Shown here: piece after piece, positions 44,369 through 55,440 of the stretch
Position numbering within the stretch: the stretch's first letter is position 1
Layout: each line of letters starts with the position of its first letter
NCBI GenBank assembly: GCA_902610815.1
Contig: CACLXG010000001.1
Location: forward strand, 504,056-568,055
Source: an uncultured Candidatus Actinomarina sp.
Lineage (GTDB): Bacteria > Actinomycetota > Acidimicrobiia > Actinomarinales > Actinomarinaceae
Direction: 5' to 3'
Length of the DNA: 64,000 nt
Position numbers and translations under genes: made by a program
Notes under the pieces: model-generated
Seen by the model: only the letters and a program-made list of their open reading frames with translations
What the model was told of the DNA's origin: nothing
The model's database searches: none

Positions 44369-47300
44369 TTACTCATCCTCCACTTCATTTTCATCACCTA
44401 ACATAGCTAACCATTGTGCAGGATTTGGTAAAGCTTCATCTTCTGAATCCTCAGAAGTTGAAGACATAAATCCCAATTCAGAAACTTCAGGAGCTTCTGG
44501 AAGAGAAGGTTTCATACTTTGATAAGCATTGGAACCAGTTCCAGCAGGAATTAGTGTTCCAATAATAACATTCTCTTTTAAGCCTGAAAGAGAATCATTA
44601 CTTCTCTTCATTGCGGCTTCAGTTAGTACTCTTGTAGTTTCTTGGAAAGATGCAGCTGATAACCATGAGTCTGTTGCAAGGCTAGCTTTTGTGATACCCA
44701 TAAGCTCAGGTCTTCCTTCAGCAGGAACTTTCCCATCTTTGACTAATTCTTGATTAGTCTTTCTAAATAAAGTTGAATCAACTAGTTCATTTGGTAAAAA
44801 GTCTGAATTATTAGATTTAACAATTCTTACTCTTCTTAACATTTGACGAACTATCATTTCAACATGCTTGTCATGAACCTCAACTCCTTGATCTCTATAA
44901 GTCTTTTGGACTTCATCAACCAAGTATTCTTGACAAGTTCTTACACCATTGACTTGTAAAACTTCTTTTGGATCTTTAGGCCCTGTTGTCAAAGACTGTC
45001 CAGCTTCAACCTTATCTCCCTGGTTAGTAAGCAATGTTTGTCTTCTTAAGACAAGTAATTCCACATCTTCTTTTTCATTTCCTATAGTTACATTTCGGTT
45101 GCCTTCAGGAGTAACTTCTACAGATTTTACTTTTCCTTGTATCGGAGAAAGAACGGCTTTTCCTTTTGGAGTTCTTGCTTCAAATAATTCTACAATTCTT
45201 GGTAATCCAGATGTTATATCTAGACCTACAACACCGCCTGTGTGAAAGGTTCTCATTGTTAATTGGGTTCCAGGCTCACCAATTGACTGTGCTGAAATTA
45301 TTCCTACGGCTTCACCAACTTCAACTGGTTTTCCAGTTGCCAAACTAAATCCATAACATAAAGGATCCATTGATTCTGGGTTAAGAGAGTTGAAAGGAGT
45401 CAACACATTAACATCTTCTACACCTGACTTTGCAATTCCATCAAGGACTTCAGCGTCTATATAAGTTCCTTTACTAAGCTTTTTACCATTTTCCATCTGA
45501 ACTACTTTTTTGTCTACCTTAATATCTTCGGCTAAGACGCGACCGTACAATGTTGAGTGTAAGTATCTACTTAACTTTCCATCTATTACAACTTTTTTGT
45601 TAGTGCCACGCCAATCAATATTTTCATCACCTAAATCTTTAACTACAATTCCTGCAGCAACATCTACTAGCCTTCTTGTGAGATAACCTGAATCTGCAGT
45701 TCTTAAAGCAGTATCAGCAAGACCTTTTCTAGCACCGTGTGTAGATATAAAATACTCAAGTACTGACATACCTTCCCTGAAGTTACTTTTTATCGGTCTT
45801 TCAATTATGTCACCTTTAGGGTTTGCAACTAGGCCTCTCATTCCTGCTAACTGTCTTACTTGCATCATGTTTCCTCGAGCACCGGATTTCACCATCATAT
45901 CTACTGGGTTGAACTGTTCTGCTTCAAGCTCAGCACTCATAGCATATTGAACTTGATCTGTAGCCTCATTCCAAATTTCAATAATTTTTTGCTTACGCTC
46001 GGTTTCAGTAATTATGTCATCAAAATATAATTTTTCAACTTTCTCAGCTTCAGCTTCATATTTTTCTAATATTTGGTTTTTAGTTGGAGGTGTTTTTACA
46101 TCGTTCATAGCAACAGTCAAGCCTGCTTTTGCCCCAAATTTAAATCCAACAGATTTCATTGAGTCTAAAAATATTCTGAGTTCCGCTTTATTGTAACGCT
46201 CAATAACTTCAGAAATTATTTTTTTCATTTCTGGTTTTCTGACAGAAGCCTGAATGTATGGAAAATCAGTTGGCAAAATAGAATTAAAATGTAATCTACC
46301 AAGAGTAGTCTGTATTAACTGATTGCCGTCAACAGGCTGATCAGTTAACAGTTCGGAGAACCTTCCTTTTAATTCTGAGTGCATTTCAGGATCACCAGCC
46401 AAATCTCCAACCCTTACATTGATTGGTGTTTGTAACCCAATATGGCTATTTTCGTATGCAACTTGAGCTTCATTAAAATCAACAAAATTAAATTTTGCAC
46501 TTTCTAGTTCTTCATGACATTCTGTAATGTAGTAAAGTCCGATAACCATGTCTTGGCTTGGTGAAACAATTGGATTTCCAGATGCTGGAGACAAAACATT
46601 ATTAGTAGATAACATGAGAACTCTTGCTTCGGCTTGTGCTTCTGCTGATAGTGGTACATGGACTGCCATTTGGTCTCCATCAAAATCTGCATTAAATGCT
46701 TCACAAACTAAAGGATGGACTTGAATGGCTTTTCCTTCTACAAGAATTGGTTCAAATGCCTGAATACCAAGTCTATGTAAAGTTGGAGCTCTATTGAGTA
46801 AAACTGGATGTTCCTCAATTACTTCAGCTAAAACATCCCAGACTTGAGCTCTTGACCTCTCAACCATTCGTTTCGCAGATTTAATATTTTGAGCAAGACC
46901 AAGTTCAACAAGCCTCTTCATAACAAATGGCTTAAATAATTCTAATGCCATCATTTTAGGGAGCCCGCATTGTTGTAGTTCTAAATGAGGACCAACTACA
47001 ATCACAGACCTTGCTGAGTAATCAACTCTTTTACCAAGTAGGTTCTGACGAAATCTACCCTGTTTTCCTTTAAGCATATCTGAAAGTGACTTGAGACCAC
47101 GTCCACCCGCACCGGCAACAGCACGCCCTCTTCTACCGTTATCAAATAGTGCATCTACAGACTCTTGCAACATTCTTTTTTCATTGCTGATAATTATGTC
47201 AGGAGCTCCTAGCTCAATAAGTTTTTTTAACCTGTTATTTCTATTAATTAACCTTCTGTATAAGTCATTAAGATCTGAAGTGGCAAATCTACCACCATCT

Positions 47301-48283
47301 AATTGAACCATAGGGCGAAGTTCAGGAGGAATAACAGGAACTACTTCAAGGATCATTGATTCAGGAGGATTTTTTCCATCTGCAAAAGGCTTAATAACTT
47401 TCATACGTTGAATAGCTCTTTGGCGTCTTTGAGCTGACTTAGAATCTAAGTCTGTTTCTAATTTTTCCATTTCAGCTTTTAGGTCAACAAGCTGCACTAA
47501 CTCTCTTACTGCCTCTGCTCCCATGCCTCCAGTAAAATATTCATCATATTTATCAATCATTTCACGCCACAAAGTATCATTTTCTATCAATGTTTTAGGC
47601 TTGAGTGACTTTAAAGTAGAGAATGCTTCTTCGATAACTTTAATTTCAGCATCGGACTTAGTCTTTTTTTGTTTTATTTCTTTTTCAACTTCTTTTTTTC
47701 TAATTTGGATTTCTGGCTCAGGAATTTTTGCATTTTCCATAGCTTTAATTTCAGTATCCATCTGTTTAATTCTTTTTTGTTCCCATTCTTCAAAATCTTC
47801 ATTAACTATTTCTACTTCGGCTACAACTGCTTCTTCAAGTTCAGCTAAATCTTTTGTTCGCTTTTTAGAATCGATGGAAACAACTAAATATGCTGCAAAA
47901 TAGATTACTTTCTCTAACTCTTTTGGAGACATATCTAAGAAATAACCTAATCTACTTGGGACTCCTTTAAAGTACCAAATATGAGTAACAGGTGCTGCAA
48001 GTTCAATGTGTCCCATTCTCTCTCTTCTTACTTCACGTCTGGTTACTTCAACACCGCATCGTTCGCAAACAATTCCTCTGTATCTGATTCGTTTGTATCT
48101 TCCGCATGAACACTCCCAATCTTTTGTTGGTCCAAAAATTCGTTCATCAAAAAGGCCGTCTTTTTCAGGCTTTAAAGTTCTGTAATTAATTGTTTCTGGT
48201 TTTTTTACTTCACCAAACGACCAGCTTCTCATTTGATCTGAGGTGGCAAGACTAATACTTAACTCATCAAATACTTTGTCCAT
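44369..48283 (-). CDS. rpoC: DNA-directed RNA polymerase subunit beta', second zinc site lost
   Basis: A 1,304-residue catalytic subunit. The first zinc site is intact (C58, C60, C73, C76). A charged, coiled-coil-like insertion at about 140-240 matches the actinobacterial beta' insertion. N-A-D-F-D-G-D (531-537) binds the catalytic Mg2+, and the trigger-loop region near T-Q-L-T-M-R-T-F-H is present. The second zinc site, four cysteines in E. coli (814, 888, 895, 898), keeps only the last; the others read as non-cysteine residues although the flanks align without gaps. It starts two bases after rpoB. Confidence 0.98.
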   Translation of the reverse strand: MDKVFDELSISLATSDQMRSWSFGEVKKPETINYRTLKPEKDGLFDERIFGPTKDWECSCGRYKRIRYRGIVCERCGVEVTRREVRRERMGHIELAAPVTHIWYFKGVPSRLGYFLDMSPKELEKVIYFAAYLVVSIDSKKRTKDLAELEEAVVAEVEIVNEDFEEWEQKRIKQMDTEIKAMENAKIPEPEIQIRKKEVEKEIKQKKTKSDAEIKVIEEAFSTLKSLKPKTLIENDTLWREMIDKYDEYFTGGMGAEAVRELVQLVDLKAEMEKLETDLDSKSAQRRQRAIQRMKVIKPFADGKNPPESMILEVVPVIPPELRPMVQLDGGRFATSDLNDLYRRLINRNNRLKKLIELGAPDIIISNEKRMLQESVDALFDNGRRGRAVAGAGGRGLKSLSDMLKGKQGRFRQNLLGKRVDYSARSVIVVGPHLELQQCGLPKMMALELFKPFVMKRLVELGLAQNIKSAKRMVERSRAQVWDVLAEVIEEHPVLLNRAPTLHRLGIQAFEPILVEGKAIQVHPLVCEAFNADFDGDQMAVHVPLSAEAQAEARVLMLSTNNVLSPASGNPIVSPSQDMVIGLYYITECHEELESAKFNFVDFNEAQVAYENSHIGLQTPINVRVGDLAGDPEMHSELKGRFSELLTDQPVDGNQLIQTTLGRLHFNSILPTDFPYIQASVRKPEMKKIISEVIERYNKAELRIFLDSMKSVGFKFGAKAGLTVAMNDVKTPPTKNQILEKYEAEAEKVEKLYFDDIITETERKQKIIEIWNEATDQVQYAMSAELEAEQFNPVDMMVKSGARGNMMQVRQLAGMRGLVANPKGDIIERPIKSNFREGMSVLEYFISTHGARKGLADTALRTADSGYLTRRLVDVAAGIVVKDLGDENIDWRGTNKKVVIDGKLSRYLHSTLYGRVLAEDIKVDKKVVQMENGKKLSKGTYIDAEVLDGIAKSGVEDVNVLTPFNSLNPESMDPLCYGFSLATGKPVEVGEAVGIISAQSIGEPGTQLTMRTFHTGGVVGLDITSGLPRIVELFEARTPKGKAVLSPIQGKVKSVEVTPEGNRNVTIGNEKEDVELLVLRRQTLLTNQGDKVEAGQSLTTGPKDPKEVLQVNGVRTCQEYLVDEVQKTYRDQGVEVHDKHVEMIVRQMLRRVRIVKSNNSDFLPNELVDSTLFRKTNQELVKDGKVPAEGRPELMGITKASLATDSWLSAASFQETTRVLTEAAMKRSNDSLSGLKENVIIGTLIPAGTGSNAYQSMKPSLPEAPEVSELGFMSSTSEDSEDEALPNPAQWLAMLGDENEVEDE

Positions 48284-48285
48284 AT

Positions 48286-51200
48286 TTATACCTCTGCCTC
48301 ATCTTGTTCTGGTCTTGTCATATCAATTCCTAGGGTTTCTGCGGTCTTTACATATTCATCGCTTATATCTTTCATTGAAATTTCCTCACCTGCTGAAAGA
48401 ATTTCAACATTCAAACATAAACTTTGCATTTCTTTTAATAGAACCTTAAAAGACTCTGGTATACCTGGCTCAGGAATATTGTCACCTTTGACTATTGATT
48501 CATAAACCTTAACCCTACCTACAGTATCATCAGATTTTATAGTAAGAAGTTCTTGTAGTGCATAGCTAGCGCCATAAGCTTCTAATGCCCAAACTTCCAT
48601 TTCTCCAAATCTTTGTCCACCAAATTGAGCTTTACCTCCTAATGGTTGCTGAGTAATCATAGAGTAAGGACCAGTTGATCTTGCATGAATTTTTTCATCA
48701 ACTAAGTGAATAAGCTTTAATATGTATGTATATCCAACAGTAATTTTTGAATCAAAAGACTCTCCTGTGCGACCATCATAAAGAGTTGCCTTACCATTTT
48801 CATCAACCATCAAATTTCCATCTCTATTTGGATTTACATTTCTTAAAATTTCATGTATTTCATCTTCATCTGCACCATCAAACACTGGTGTTGAGATAAG
48901 GGTTCCAGGCTTTGCGCCACTAGATGCTTTTGTTTGTCCCTTGTATTCATTCCAACCCTGATCAGCTGCCCAACCAAGATGTGTCTCTAAAATTTGACCA
49001 AGATTCATTCTGCTTGGAACACCTAAAGGTGAAAGCATAATATCTAAAGGAGTTCCATCTTCCATATAAGGCATATCTTCAATTGGAAGAATTTTTGATA
49101 TAACACCCTTGTTTCCGTGTCTACCAGATAGTTTGTCACCAACCTGAATTTTTCTTTGTATTGCGACATATACTCTAACTTTTTGATTAACGCCTGGAGG
49201 TAAATCAGCTCCATCATCACGCTTTAAAATTTGAACATCTATAACTTTTCCTCTTTCACCATGAGGAACTCTTAAGGAGGTGTCTCTGACTTCCCTTGCT
49301 TTTTCACCAAAAATAGCTCTCAAAAGTCTTTCTTCAGGTGTTAACTCAGTTTCTCCCTTTGGAGTAACTTTTCCAACAAGATAATCTCCTGGTGATACTT
49401 CGGCTCCAATTCTAACAATTCCCATTTCATCTAAGTCCATTAGAACTTCTTCAGCTACATTAGGAATGTCTCTTGTTATTTCCTCTTCACCAAGTTTTGT
49501 ATCACGGGCTTCTATTTCGTGTTCAGCTATGTGTACTGAGGTTAAGACATCTTCTTTTACAAGTCGTTCAGATATTACAATCGAATCTTCAAAGTTATAT
49601 CCATCCCAAGGCATATACCCAACAAGTAAATTCTTACCTAGCGCTAACTCTCCTCCTTGGGTACTTGGACCATCAGCTAACACATCCCCTGGTTTAACTT
49701 TTGTACCAACCGTGACAAGTGGTTTCTGATTCCAACTTGTTGCTTGATTGGACCTTTTGAATTTTAAAACTTCAAACCTATGTTTTTTATTAGTTCCTTC
49801 TTCTTTTACTGAGATTTCATCACCAGATACTTCTTCAACAGTTCCAGAAATATTAGATATAAGAGCTTCACCAGAATCTCTTGCTACATTTTCTTCCATT
49901 CCTGTTCCTACATAAGGTGCTTCAGTTTTAACTAATGGAACTGCTTGTCTCTGCATATTTGATCCCATTAATGCTCTGTTAGCGTCATCATGCTCAAGAA
50001 ATGGAATAAGAGCAGTCGTGACTGAACAGATTTGTTTAGGACTTACATCCATATAATCTATTTCTTTATCTGATACGAAAGCAACTTCTCCTCCATTTTG
50101 TCTTGAAAGAACTCTTTTATTTTGGAAAGTTCCATCATCTTTTAAAGGAGCATTAGCCTGAGCGATTGTAAAATTATCCTCTTCAGCAGCAGTTAAGTAA
50201 ACTGCTTTATTTGTTTTGACAACTCCATTTTCAACTTTCCAATACGGTGTCTCAATAAATCCAAATTTGTTAACTCGACCATAAGTAGCAAGGGTACCTA
50301 TTAGGCCAATATTTGGTCCTTCTGGTGTCTCAATTGGGCACATTCTTCCGTAGTGGGAAGGGTGAACATCTCTAACTTCAAATCCTGCTCTTTCTCTTGA
50401 CAAACCACCCGGACCTAAAGCTGATAGTCTTCTTCTGTGGGTTAAACCTGCTATTGGATTTGGTTGATCCATGAACTGGCTTAATTGACTTGTGCCAAAA
50501 AATTCTTTTAACGATGCTTGAATTGGACGAATGTTGATTAGTGACTGAGGTGTAATCGCTTCCGGTTCCTGAGTTGTCATTCTCTCTCTGACTACTCTTT
50601 CTAATCTACTAAGACCTACTCTCACTTGATTTTGAACTAGTTCACCTACTGTTCTAATTCTTCTATTTCCAAAGTGATCAATATCATCTAGTCGAACAGG
50701 AATTTCTTTGCCTTTATTGTTAATAAAGCTATCTTCACCTGCGTGTAAGGCTATGACATATTTAATTGAATCAATCATATCTTCAATTCTTAACATTCCA
50801 TCATCTTCAGTTGTATAAGACTCAGCATCTTTTTCGCCATATTGTCTTCCTAACTTTTGTTCAACTTTGTATCGACCAACTTTTGTTAAGTCATATCTTT
50901 TAGGGGTGTAAAACATTTGTTTTACCAAGTTCCTAGCAGACTCAACCGTTGCAGGTTCTCCTGGTCTTAATTTTCTATATAAATCAATGAGTGCTGCTTC
51001 TCTTGTTGTGTCAGGATCTCGTTCAATAGTGTTTCTTACAGATGGGTAATCTCCTAATAACTCTATTGCATCTTCTTTATTTTCAATTACATCAAGGGCC
51101 ATCAAGAAACCAGTGATGTGTTGTCTTCTTTTTCTATCTACTCTTACACCGAGAGTGTCTCGTTTGTCTGTGTCGAACTCAAGCCATGCACCTCTTCCAG

Positions 51201-51678
51201 GAATCATTTTTCCAATGAAGACTTCCTTGTCAGATGTTTTATCTATTTCTTGAGAAAAATATACTCCAGGTGATCTGACTAACTGACTAACAATAACTCT
51301 TTCTGTTCCATTAATGATGAAAGTTCCAGTATCTGACATGATTGGAAAATCACCAAGGAAAACTCTTTGTTGTTTTATTTGACCGGTTTCACGATCTAAA
51401 AATTGAGCAGTTACATGTAAAGGTTGTGAATAAGTTGAGTCAGTTATCTTACAATCGTCAAGAGTTTTTAAAGGCTCCTCGAAGTAATGATTTAAGAATT
51501 CTAAAGAAAATCTACCAGAGAAATCTTCAATAGGAGAAATTTCATCTAGAATTTCTTTTAAACCCTCTTCAATGAACCACTTGAAAGAATCTTTTTGTAT
51601 AATTAATAAATCTGGAATATCTAGAACTTTAGGAATTTTTGCAAATGAAAGTCTAGAATTCTGAACAGCGGACAACAA
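48286..51678 (-). CDS. rpoB: DNA-directed RNA polymerase subunit beta
   Basis: A 1,130-residue beta subunit. The rifampicin region reads [20 protein letters not shown], so the usual second asparagine after D-Q is a proline and S522 is alanine in Mycobacterium numbering, while D516, H526 and S531 equivalents are kept. [13 protein letters not shown] and the C-terminal [17 protein letters not shown] are canonical. The start is TTG; two consecutive TTG codons follow GAGGAGG and the second has the better spacing. Confidence 0.98.
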   Translation of the reverse strand: MLSAVQNSRLSFAKIPKVLDIPDLLIIQKDSFKWFIEEGLKEILDEISPIEDFSGRFSLEFLNHYFEEPLKTLDDCKITDSTYSQPLHVTAQFLDRETGQIKQQRVFLGDFPIMSDTGTFIINGTERVIVSQLVRSPGVYFSQEIDKTSDKEVFIGKMIPGRGAWLEFDTDKRDTLGVRVDRKRRQHITGFLMALDVIENKEDAIELLGDYPSVRNTIERDPDTTREAALIDLYRKLRPGEPATVESARNLVKQMFYTPKRYDLTKVGRYKVEQKLGRQYGEKDAESYTTEDDGMLRIEDMIDSIKYVIALHAGEDSFINNKGKEIPVRLDDIDHFGNRRIRTVGELVQNQVRVGLSRLERVVRERMTTQEPEAITPQSLINIRPIQASLKEFFGTSQLSQFMDQPNPIAGLTHRRRLSALGPGGLSRERAGFEVRDVHPSHYGRMCPIETPEGPNIGLIGTLATYGRVNKFGFIETPYWKVENGVVKTNKAVYLTAAEEDNFTIAQANAPLKDDGTFQNKRVLSRQNGGEVAFVSDKEIDYMDVSPKQICSVTTALIPFLEHDDANRALMGSNMQRQAVPLVKTEAPYVGTGMEENVARDSGEALISNISGTVEEVSGDEISVKEEGTNKKHRFEVLKFKRSNQATSWNQKPLVTVGTKVKPGDVLADGPSTQGGELALGKNLLVGYMPWDGYNFEDSIVISERLVKEDVLTSVHIAEHEIEARDTKLGEEEITRDIPNVAEEVLMDLDEMGIVRIGAEVSPGDYLVGKVTPKGETELTPEERLLRAIFGEKAREVRDTSLRVPHGERGKVIDVQILKRDDGADLPPGVNQKVRVYVAIQRKIQVGDKLSGRHGNKGVISKILPIEDMPYMEDGTPLDIMLSPLGVPSRMNLGQILETHLGWAADQGWNEYKGQTKASSGAKPGTLISTPVFDGADEDEIHEILRNVNPNRDGNLMVDENGKATLYDGRTGESFDSKITVGYTYILKLIHLVDEKIHARSTGPYSMITQQPLGGKAQFGGQRFGEMEVWALEAYGASYALQELLTIKSDDTVGRVKVYESIVKGDNIPEPGIPESFKVLLKEMQSLCLNVEILSAGEEISMKDISDEYVKTAETLGIDMTRPEQDEAEV

Positions 51679-51702
51679 GCCTCCTCAAAAATTAAATAAC
51701 AG

Positions 51703-51746
51703 CTACCCGAAAGGTAGAGTATATTAGTACTTTTTATTTAAGTAAA
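51703..51746 (-). promoter_or_regulatory. Candidate rpoB promoter and 5' hairpin
   Basis: In the rplL-rpoB gap the minus strand shows TTTACT (51741-51746), 17 bases, then TATACT (51718-51723), a good -35/-10 pair. The predicted transcript would begin with or just before a small hairpin CTACC-TTTCG-GGTAG (51703-51717). The hairpin has no T-run, so a 5' stabiliser or a mild attenuator are both possible. Confidence 0.45.
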
Positions 51747-51761
51747 CAAATAATTAATAAA

Positions 51762-52145
51762 TTATTTGAGTTCTACAGTTGCGCCAGCGCCTTCTAGAGC
51801 TTCTTTAGCTTTATCAGCATCCTCTTTAGAAACACCAGTCAAAATGTCTGATGGAGCACCGTCTACAAGCTCTTTTGCTTCTTTAAGTCCAAGACTAGTA
51901 AGGCCTCTTACTTCCTTAATTACTTGTATTTTTTGTGCTCCTGCATCAGAAAGAACTACATCATAAGAATCTTTTTCTGCTGCTCCTGCATCATCTCCTC
52001 CACCAGCTGGTGCAGCAGCTACAGCTACTGGGGCTGCGGCAGTTACATCAAATTTTTCTTCAAATGCATCTAAAAACTCTTTTAGTTCTAAGACAGTCAT
52101 TTCCTCAAAGACACTAAGCAACTCATCAATTGTCATTTTTGCCAT
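51762..52145 (-). CDS. rplL: 50S ribosomal protein L7/L12
   Basis: A 127-residue stalk protein that recruits GTPase factors. The N-terminal dimerisation part (residues 1-35), an Ala/Gly-rich hinge (about 36-58) and the C-terminal domain with [17 protein letters not shown] are canonical. It follows rplJ by 3 bases. Confidence 0.98.
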   Translation of the reverse strand: MAKMTIDELLSVFEEMTVLELKEFLDAFEEKFDVTAAAPVAVAAAPAGGGDDAGAAEKDSYDVVLSDAGAQKIQVIKEVRGLTSLGLKEAKELVDGAPSDILTGVSKEDADKAKEALEGAGATVELK

Positions 52146-52148
52146 TTG

Positions 52149-52742
52149 CTATTCCTCCTCTTTTTTAACTTCTTCAGAAGCCACTTCTTCTTGATCCGAA
52201 TCAGCAGCTCCAGAAACCTTTTCTCCACTTGCTTTTTTATCTACTAAACCACTAAATGCATAGCCAGCCCTGTTGATTAAAGCTTTTGCACCAACAGCAA
52301 CTTTTACCAATGGTGCGTTGAAACCACCAGCAATTTTTGCTAGAAGTACATCTCTTGGTTCAATTTCAGCTAGTACATTAATTTGGTCAACAGTTAATGG
52401 TTCAGAATCCATCAAACCACCTTTAACAACAAAGGCTTCATTTTCTTTTGAAAATTCTTTTAAGACTTTTGCAGCTTCGACAGGGTCAGATTCAATTACT
52501 GCCACTCCAGTAGGACCAGAAAAATAATCACTTAAAGAATCCAAGCCAATATTTTCTGCGGCTCTTTTTGCTAAAGACATTTTGACTACATTGAATGAAG
52601 CACCAGCATTTTTTAACTCACGTCTTAGCTTAGTTTGCTGAGTAACAGTAAGGCCCCTATATTCTGCAAGCACTAAAGCGTTTGCAGATTTGAATAAATC
52701 TTCTAAGTCTTTTACAACTTTTACTTTATCTTCTCGTACCAT
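52149..52742 (-). CDS. rplJ: 50S ribosomal protein L10
   Basis: A 197-residue L10, the stalk base that anchors L7/L12 dimers. L-V-L-A-E-Y-R-G-L-T-V-T-Q near residue 40 and F-N-V-V-K-M-S-L-A-K-R-A are typical. The C-terminus ends in an acidic tail (E-E-V-K-K-E-E-E). An L10-leader RNA precedes it and is the likely autoregulatory site. Confidence 0.97.
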   Translation of the reverse strand: MVREDKVKVVKDLEDLFKSANALVLAEYRGLTVTQQTKLRRELKNAGASFNVVKMSLAKRAAENIGLDSLSDYFSGPTGVAVIESDPVEAAKVLKEFSKENEAFVVKGGLMDSEPLTVDQINVLAEIEPRDVLLAKIAGGFNAPLVKVAVGAKALINRAGYAFSGLVDKKASGEKVSGAADSDQEEVASEEVKKEEE

Positions 52743-52832
52743 AAAAAAAGTCCCTCAATACCAAGGACCTGTAAACTTTACCTGCGTTAGATTTACATTC
52801 GTTTACTAACGGTCTTTGGTTTTAATTGTCAG
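52743..52832 (-). promoter_or_regulatory. Ribosomal protein L10 leader with overlapping terminator-like hairpin
   Basis: The 5' leader contains ACCAAAGACC (52811-52820) and, about 45 bases later, GTCCTTGGT, which pair with one mismatch to close the L10-leader domain that L10(L12)4 binds. Inside are CGTTAG/CTAACG arms. The same GTCCTT can pair with GAGGGAC and is followed by seven T, right at the rplJ ATG, giving a terminator-like alternative. Which state L10 binding favours cannot be read from sequence. Confidence 0.7.
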
Positions 52833-52838
52833 ATTTAA

Positions 52839-52867
52839 ATATAAACCATATCAAAAAATAAATGCAA
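52839..52867 (-). promoter_or_regulatory. Candidate rplJ promoter
   Basis: On the minus strand TTGCAT (52862-52867) and TTATAT (52839-52844) are separated by 17 bases, just after the rplA stop. Transcription would begin near 52832, immediately before the L10 leader. It is a reasonable sigma-70-type pair in an AT-rich background, so chance is possible. Confidence 0.4.
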
Positions 52868-52872
52868 ATTAT

Positions 52873-53559
52873 TTATATGTTTATGTCAACACTAATTGAT
52901 GGACCCATAGTTGAAGACATATGTACGTTTTTTATGAACTCACCTTTAGATGATGATGGTTTAGCTTTTGTTAAAACAGCAATAACTTCTTCTAGATTCT
53001 CAGCTAACTTATCTTCATCAAAAGAGACTTTTCCAATAGACAAATGTACATTGCCTAATTTGTCATTCTTAATCTCAAGTTTTCCTTTTTTAAAGTCCTC
53101 AACTGCTTTTGCAACATTAGGTGTTACTGTACCCGTTTTTGGATTAGGCATAAGCCCCTGCGGTCCTAAAATTTTACCTAACTGACCAACCTCAGCCATC
53201 ATTTCAGGTGTTGAGATAACTATATCTACATCTAATTTTTGCTCAGATGCGACTTTTGTAGCAAGTTCTTTACCACCTACAATTTCTGCACCAGCTGATT
53301 CAGCTTCTGTTAAGGCTTCTCCTCCAGCAAATACTGCTATTCGAACATCCTTACCAGTTCCATTTGGTAATGAGACTGTTGTTCTTATGTTCTGCTCAGC
53401 ATCTTTTGGATCTATGCCTAATGAAAAGGCAAGATCTACTGACTCGTCAAAATTTGCAGAAGCATTGTTTTTACACAAAATTATTGCTTCTGATTTTGAC
53501 TGCTTTTCAGCGGGAATTGCTTTTTTAGCTGATTTGTACTTTTTTCCTGTTTTTTTCAT
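52873..53559 (-). CDS. rplA: 50S ribosomal protein L1
   Basis: A 228-residue L1 of the mobile E-site stalk. K-K-Y-K-S-A-K-K at the start, L-G-P-Q-G-L-M-P-N-P-K-x-G-T-V-T near residue 130 and the C-terminal S-S-T-M-G-P-S-I are canonical. It follows rplK after a 49-base gap containing a GGAGG-like site. Confidence 0.98.
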   Translation of the reverse strand: MKKTGKKYKSAKKAIPAEKQSKSEAIILCKNNASANFDESVDLAFSLGIDPKDAEQNIRTTVSLPNGTGKDVRIAVFAGGEALTEAESAGAEIVGGKELATKVASEQKLDVDIVISTPEMMAEVGQLGKILGPQGLMPNPKTGTVTPNVAKAVEDFKKGKLEIKNDKLGNVHLSIGKVSFDEDKLAENLEEVIAVLTKAKPSSSKGEFIKNVHMSSTMGPSISVDINI

Positions 53560-53608
53560 TTTTCCTCCTTTGGTTCAAACGACTGTTAGTCTCCCAAAAA
53601 TACATTTT

Positions 53609-54034
53609 CTAATTTTCTACAGTTACTCCCATAGATCTTGCAGTTCCAGCAATAATGGCAATAGCTGCATCAATGTCATTGGCGTTTAAGTCTTCCATTT
53701 TTGCTTCAGCAATATTTTTAAGCTGATCTCTTGAAATTGAGGCTACTTTTTCTTTATGTGGTTCAGGAGATCCTGATGTTATACCAATGGCTTTTTTAAT
53801 TAAATAAGAAGCTGGAGCTGTTTTTGTAACAAATGTAAAAGAATTGTCTTCATATATTGTAATTTCAACAGGAACAGTTTCACCTTGCCTGCTAGCAGTG
53901 TCATTATTAAATGCCTGGACAAAGTCCATAATGTTAACTCCATACTGACCCAAAGCAGATCCAACAGGAGGTGCAGGAGTAGCGCCGCCACCTGGAATCT
54001 GGAGTTTTAATAATGCTTTTACTGGTTTTGACAT
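53609..54034 (-). CDS. rplK: 50S ribosomal protein L11
   Basis: A 141-residue L11 of the GTPase-associated centre. [22 protein letters not shown] near the start and the C-terminal [11 protein letters not shown] are canonical. It follows nusG by 10 bases. Confidence 0.98.
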   Translation of the reverse strand: MSKPVKALLKLQIPGGGATPAPPVGSALGQYGVNIMDFVQAFNNDTASRQGETVPVEITIYEDNSFTFVTKTAPASYLIKKAIGITSGSPEPHKEKVASISRDQLKNIAEAKMEDLNANDIDAAIAIIAGTARSMGVTVEN

Positions 54035-54044
54035 ATATTTTTCC

Positions 54045-54674
54045 TTAATTTTTAACTATATCTGTGAAACCCAATTCAACAGGAGTTTCACGTCCAAATA
54101 TATTAACTAAAACTGTGACTTTTGATTGATCTAAATTAATTTCTTCAATGATGCCATTAAAATCGGCAAAAGGTCCAGTAGTTACTCTTACAGTTTCACC
54201 AACTTCAAAATCTGGCTTAAATTTAGGTGATTCTTTCTTTACTTCTTCAATTTCATTAGAGCCTAATATTCTTTCAATTTCTCTTCTAGATAAAGCTATT
54301 GGTCTCTTGCCAGATCCAACAAAACCTATTATTGAAGGTGTATTTCTAATTTCATACCAAGTTGTATCATCCAAATCCATTCTTACCAAAACATACCCAG
54401 GGAATGTTTTCTTTTCTAAATTTACTTTTTTACCATTTCTTATTTCCACGACTTCATCAGTAGGAATAACAACCTCATATACTCTGTCTTCTAAATGTAG
54501 GTTTTTAATTCTTGTAAGAATATTGGTTTTAACTTTTTTTTCATGTCCAGATTGAGCATTAAGCACAAACCATTCACCAGGCATATCATATGGATGTGTA
54601 GGAGCAGAAGTCTCCTCAATTTCAACTTCTTCAGTAGACTGATCCTCTTTGGTAGTAGCTGTATCTTCTAACAT
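54045..54674 (-). CDS. nusG: Transcription termination/antitermination protein NusG
   Basis: A 209-residue NusG. An acidic N-terminal extension of about 30 residues precedes the NGN domain ([14 protein letters not shown] at 32-45, F-P-G-Y-V-L-V-R-M in the middle). The KOW domain follows at the end ([16 protein letters not shown]). The acidic extension is common in actinobacterial NusG. It directly follows secE. Confidence 0.97.
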   Translation of the reverse strand: MLEDTATTKEDQSTEEVEIEETSAPTHPYDMPGEWFVLNAQSGHEKKVKTNILTRIKNLHLEDRVYEVVIPTDEVVEIRNGKKVNLEKKTFPGYVLVRMDLDDTTWYEIRNTPSIIGFVGSGKRPIALSRREIERILGSNEIEEVKKESPKFKPDFEVGETVRVTTGPFADFNGIIEEINLDQSKVTVLVNIFGRETPVELGFTDIVKN

Positions 54675-54977
54675 TTATTCTCCGAAAGATAATAGGTTAA
54701 TCAATGTATTTTTAAAACTAAAGTCCATTCCAAAAATAAAAAAAGTAAAAAAAGCGATAGTGACAACGGTGACAATAGTAAATGAAGATAATGTTGAATA
54801 GCTTGGCCAATTAACTCTTTTGAGCTCTGTCTTTACTTCACCCAAATAATTTGTGATTCTTTTAAACCTAGAGACTTTTTCACCCGATTGATGCCTACCA
54901 ACACTTCTATCAGCCTTTTTTGCCAAACGTTCTTCACGTTCAGACATTCTTCTCATTTCTCTGTTCATTTCATTCAT
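54675..54977 (-). CDS. secE: Protein translocase subunit SecE
   Basis: A 100-residue SecE. A basic N-terminal stretch precedes the amphipathic helix Y-L-G-E-V-K-T-E-L-K-R-V-N-W-P-S, the diagnostic SecE motif, and one C-terminal membrane helix. The ATG preceded by GAGGT at 5-base spacing is used. An earlier in-frame start would lie inside the tRNA-Trp gene and is rejected. Confidence 0.95.
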   Translation of the reverse strand: MNEMNREMRRMSEREERLAKKADRSVGRHQSGEKVSRFKRITNYLGEVKTELKRVNWPSYSTLSSFTIVTVVTIAFFTFFIFGMDFSFKNTLINLLSFGE

Positions 54978-54988
54978 AATTACCTCAG

Positions 54989-55062
54989 CAGGGGCGGTGA
55001 GACTCGAACTCACAACCTACGGTTTTGGAGACCGTCGCTCTGCCAATTAGAGCTACACCCCT
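54989..55062 (-). tRNA. tRNA-Trp (CCA)
   Basis: A 74-base cloverleaf. The acceptor stem is AGGGGTG/CGCCCCT with discriminator G. The anticodon arm is ACGGT-CTCCAAA-ACCGT, giving anticodon CCA, and the T loop is GTTCGAGTC. It sits 11 bases before secE, the common tRNA-Trp-secE-nusG order. CCA is not encoded. Confidence 0.97.
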
Positions 55063-55065
55063 AAG

Positions 55066-55440
55066 TTATTGCTCCTTCTCTAATTTGCTAGATGAGCGTT
55101 TGCGTCCAAATATTAAAAATATAACTGATAATATTCCGAGCAATGTCAATAATATTATTTTTGTGCTCTTACTTGTAGTTGTTTTTACTTTTTTATCAAG
55201 TGATGACATTACCTTTGAGGCAAAGTCTGTGGGTACTTCAACTTCTTTTTTGAATTCATTATCTAACTCCTCTTTAAAAGCTTTGTATCTTTTTCCAGAG
55301 ACTTGGCACTTAATACAAGAAGAGGCGTGGGCATTGTTATCAAAACCAAAATATTGACTACTTAGGTAAGAAGACAACATTTTATTTCTAGTTCTTTTGC
55401 ACAGAATATTTGTTTTCAAATTTGAAAAGATATTTTTCAT
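55066..55440 (-). CDS. Putative zinc-binding (ZAS-type) anti-sigma factor
   Basis: A 124-residue single-pass membrane protein. The cytosolic part has L-S-S-Y-L near residue 23 and H-A-S-S-C-I-K-C, the HxxxCxxC motif of zinc-binding anti-sigma factors. A membrane helix (I-I-L-L-T-L-L-G-I-L-S-V-I-F-L-I-F) lies near residues 94-110, leaving a short basic C-terminus. It overlaps the ECF sigma gene by four bases and would sequester that sigma at the membrane. The signal is unknown. Confidence 0.8.
   Translation of the reverse strand: MKNIFSNLKTNILCKRTRNKMLSSYLSSQYFGFDNNAHASSCIKCQVSGKRYKAFKEELDNEFKKEVEVPTDFASKVMSSLDKKVKTTTSKSTKIILLTLLGILSVIFLIFGRKRSSSKLEKEQ

Noticed and set aside
54978..55013. Longer secE start
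   Set aside because: It would lie inside tRNA-Trp, has no homology, and a Shine-Dalgarno (GAGGT) precedes the downstream ATG.
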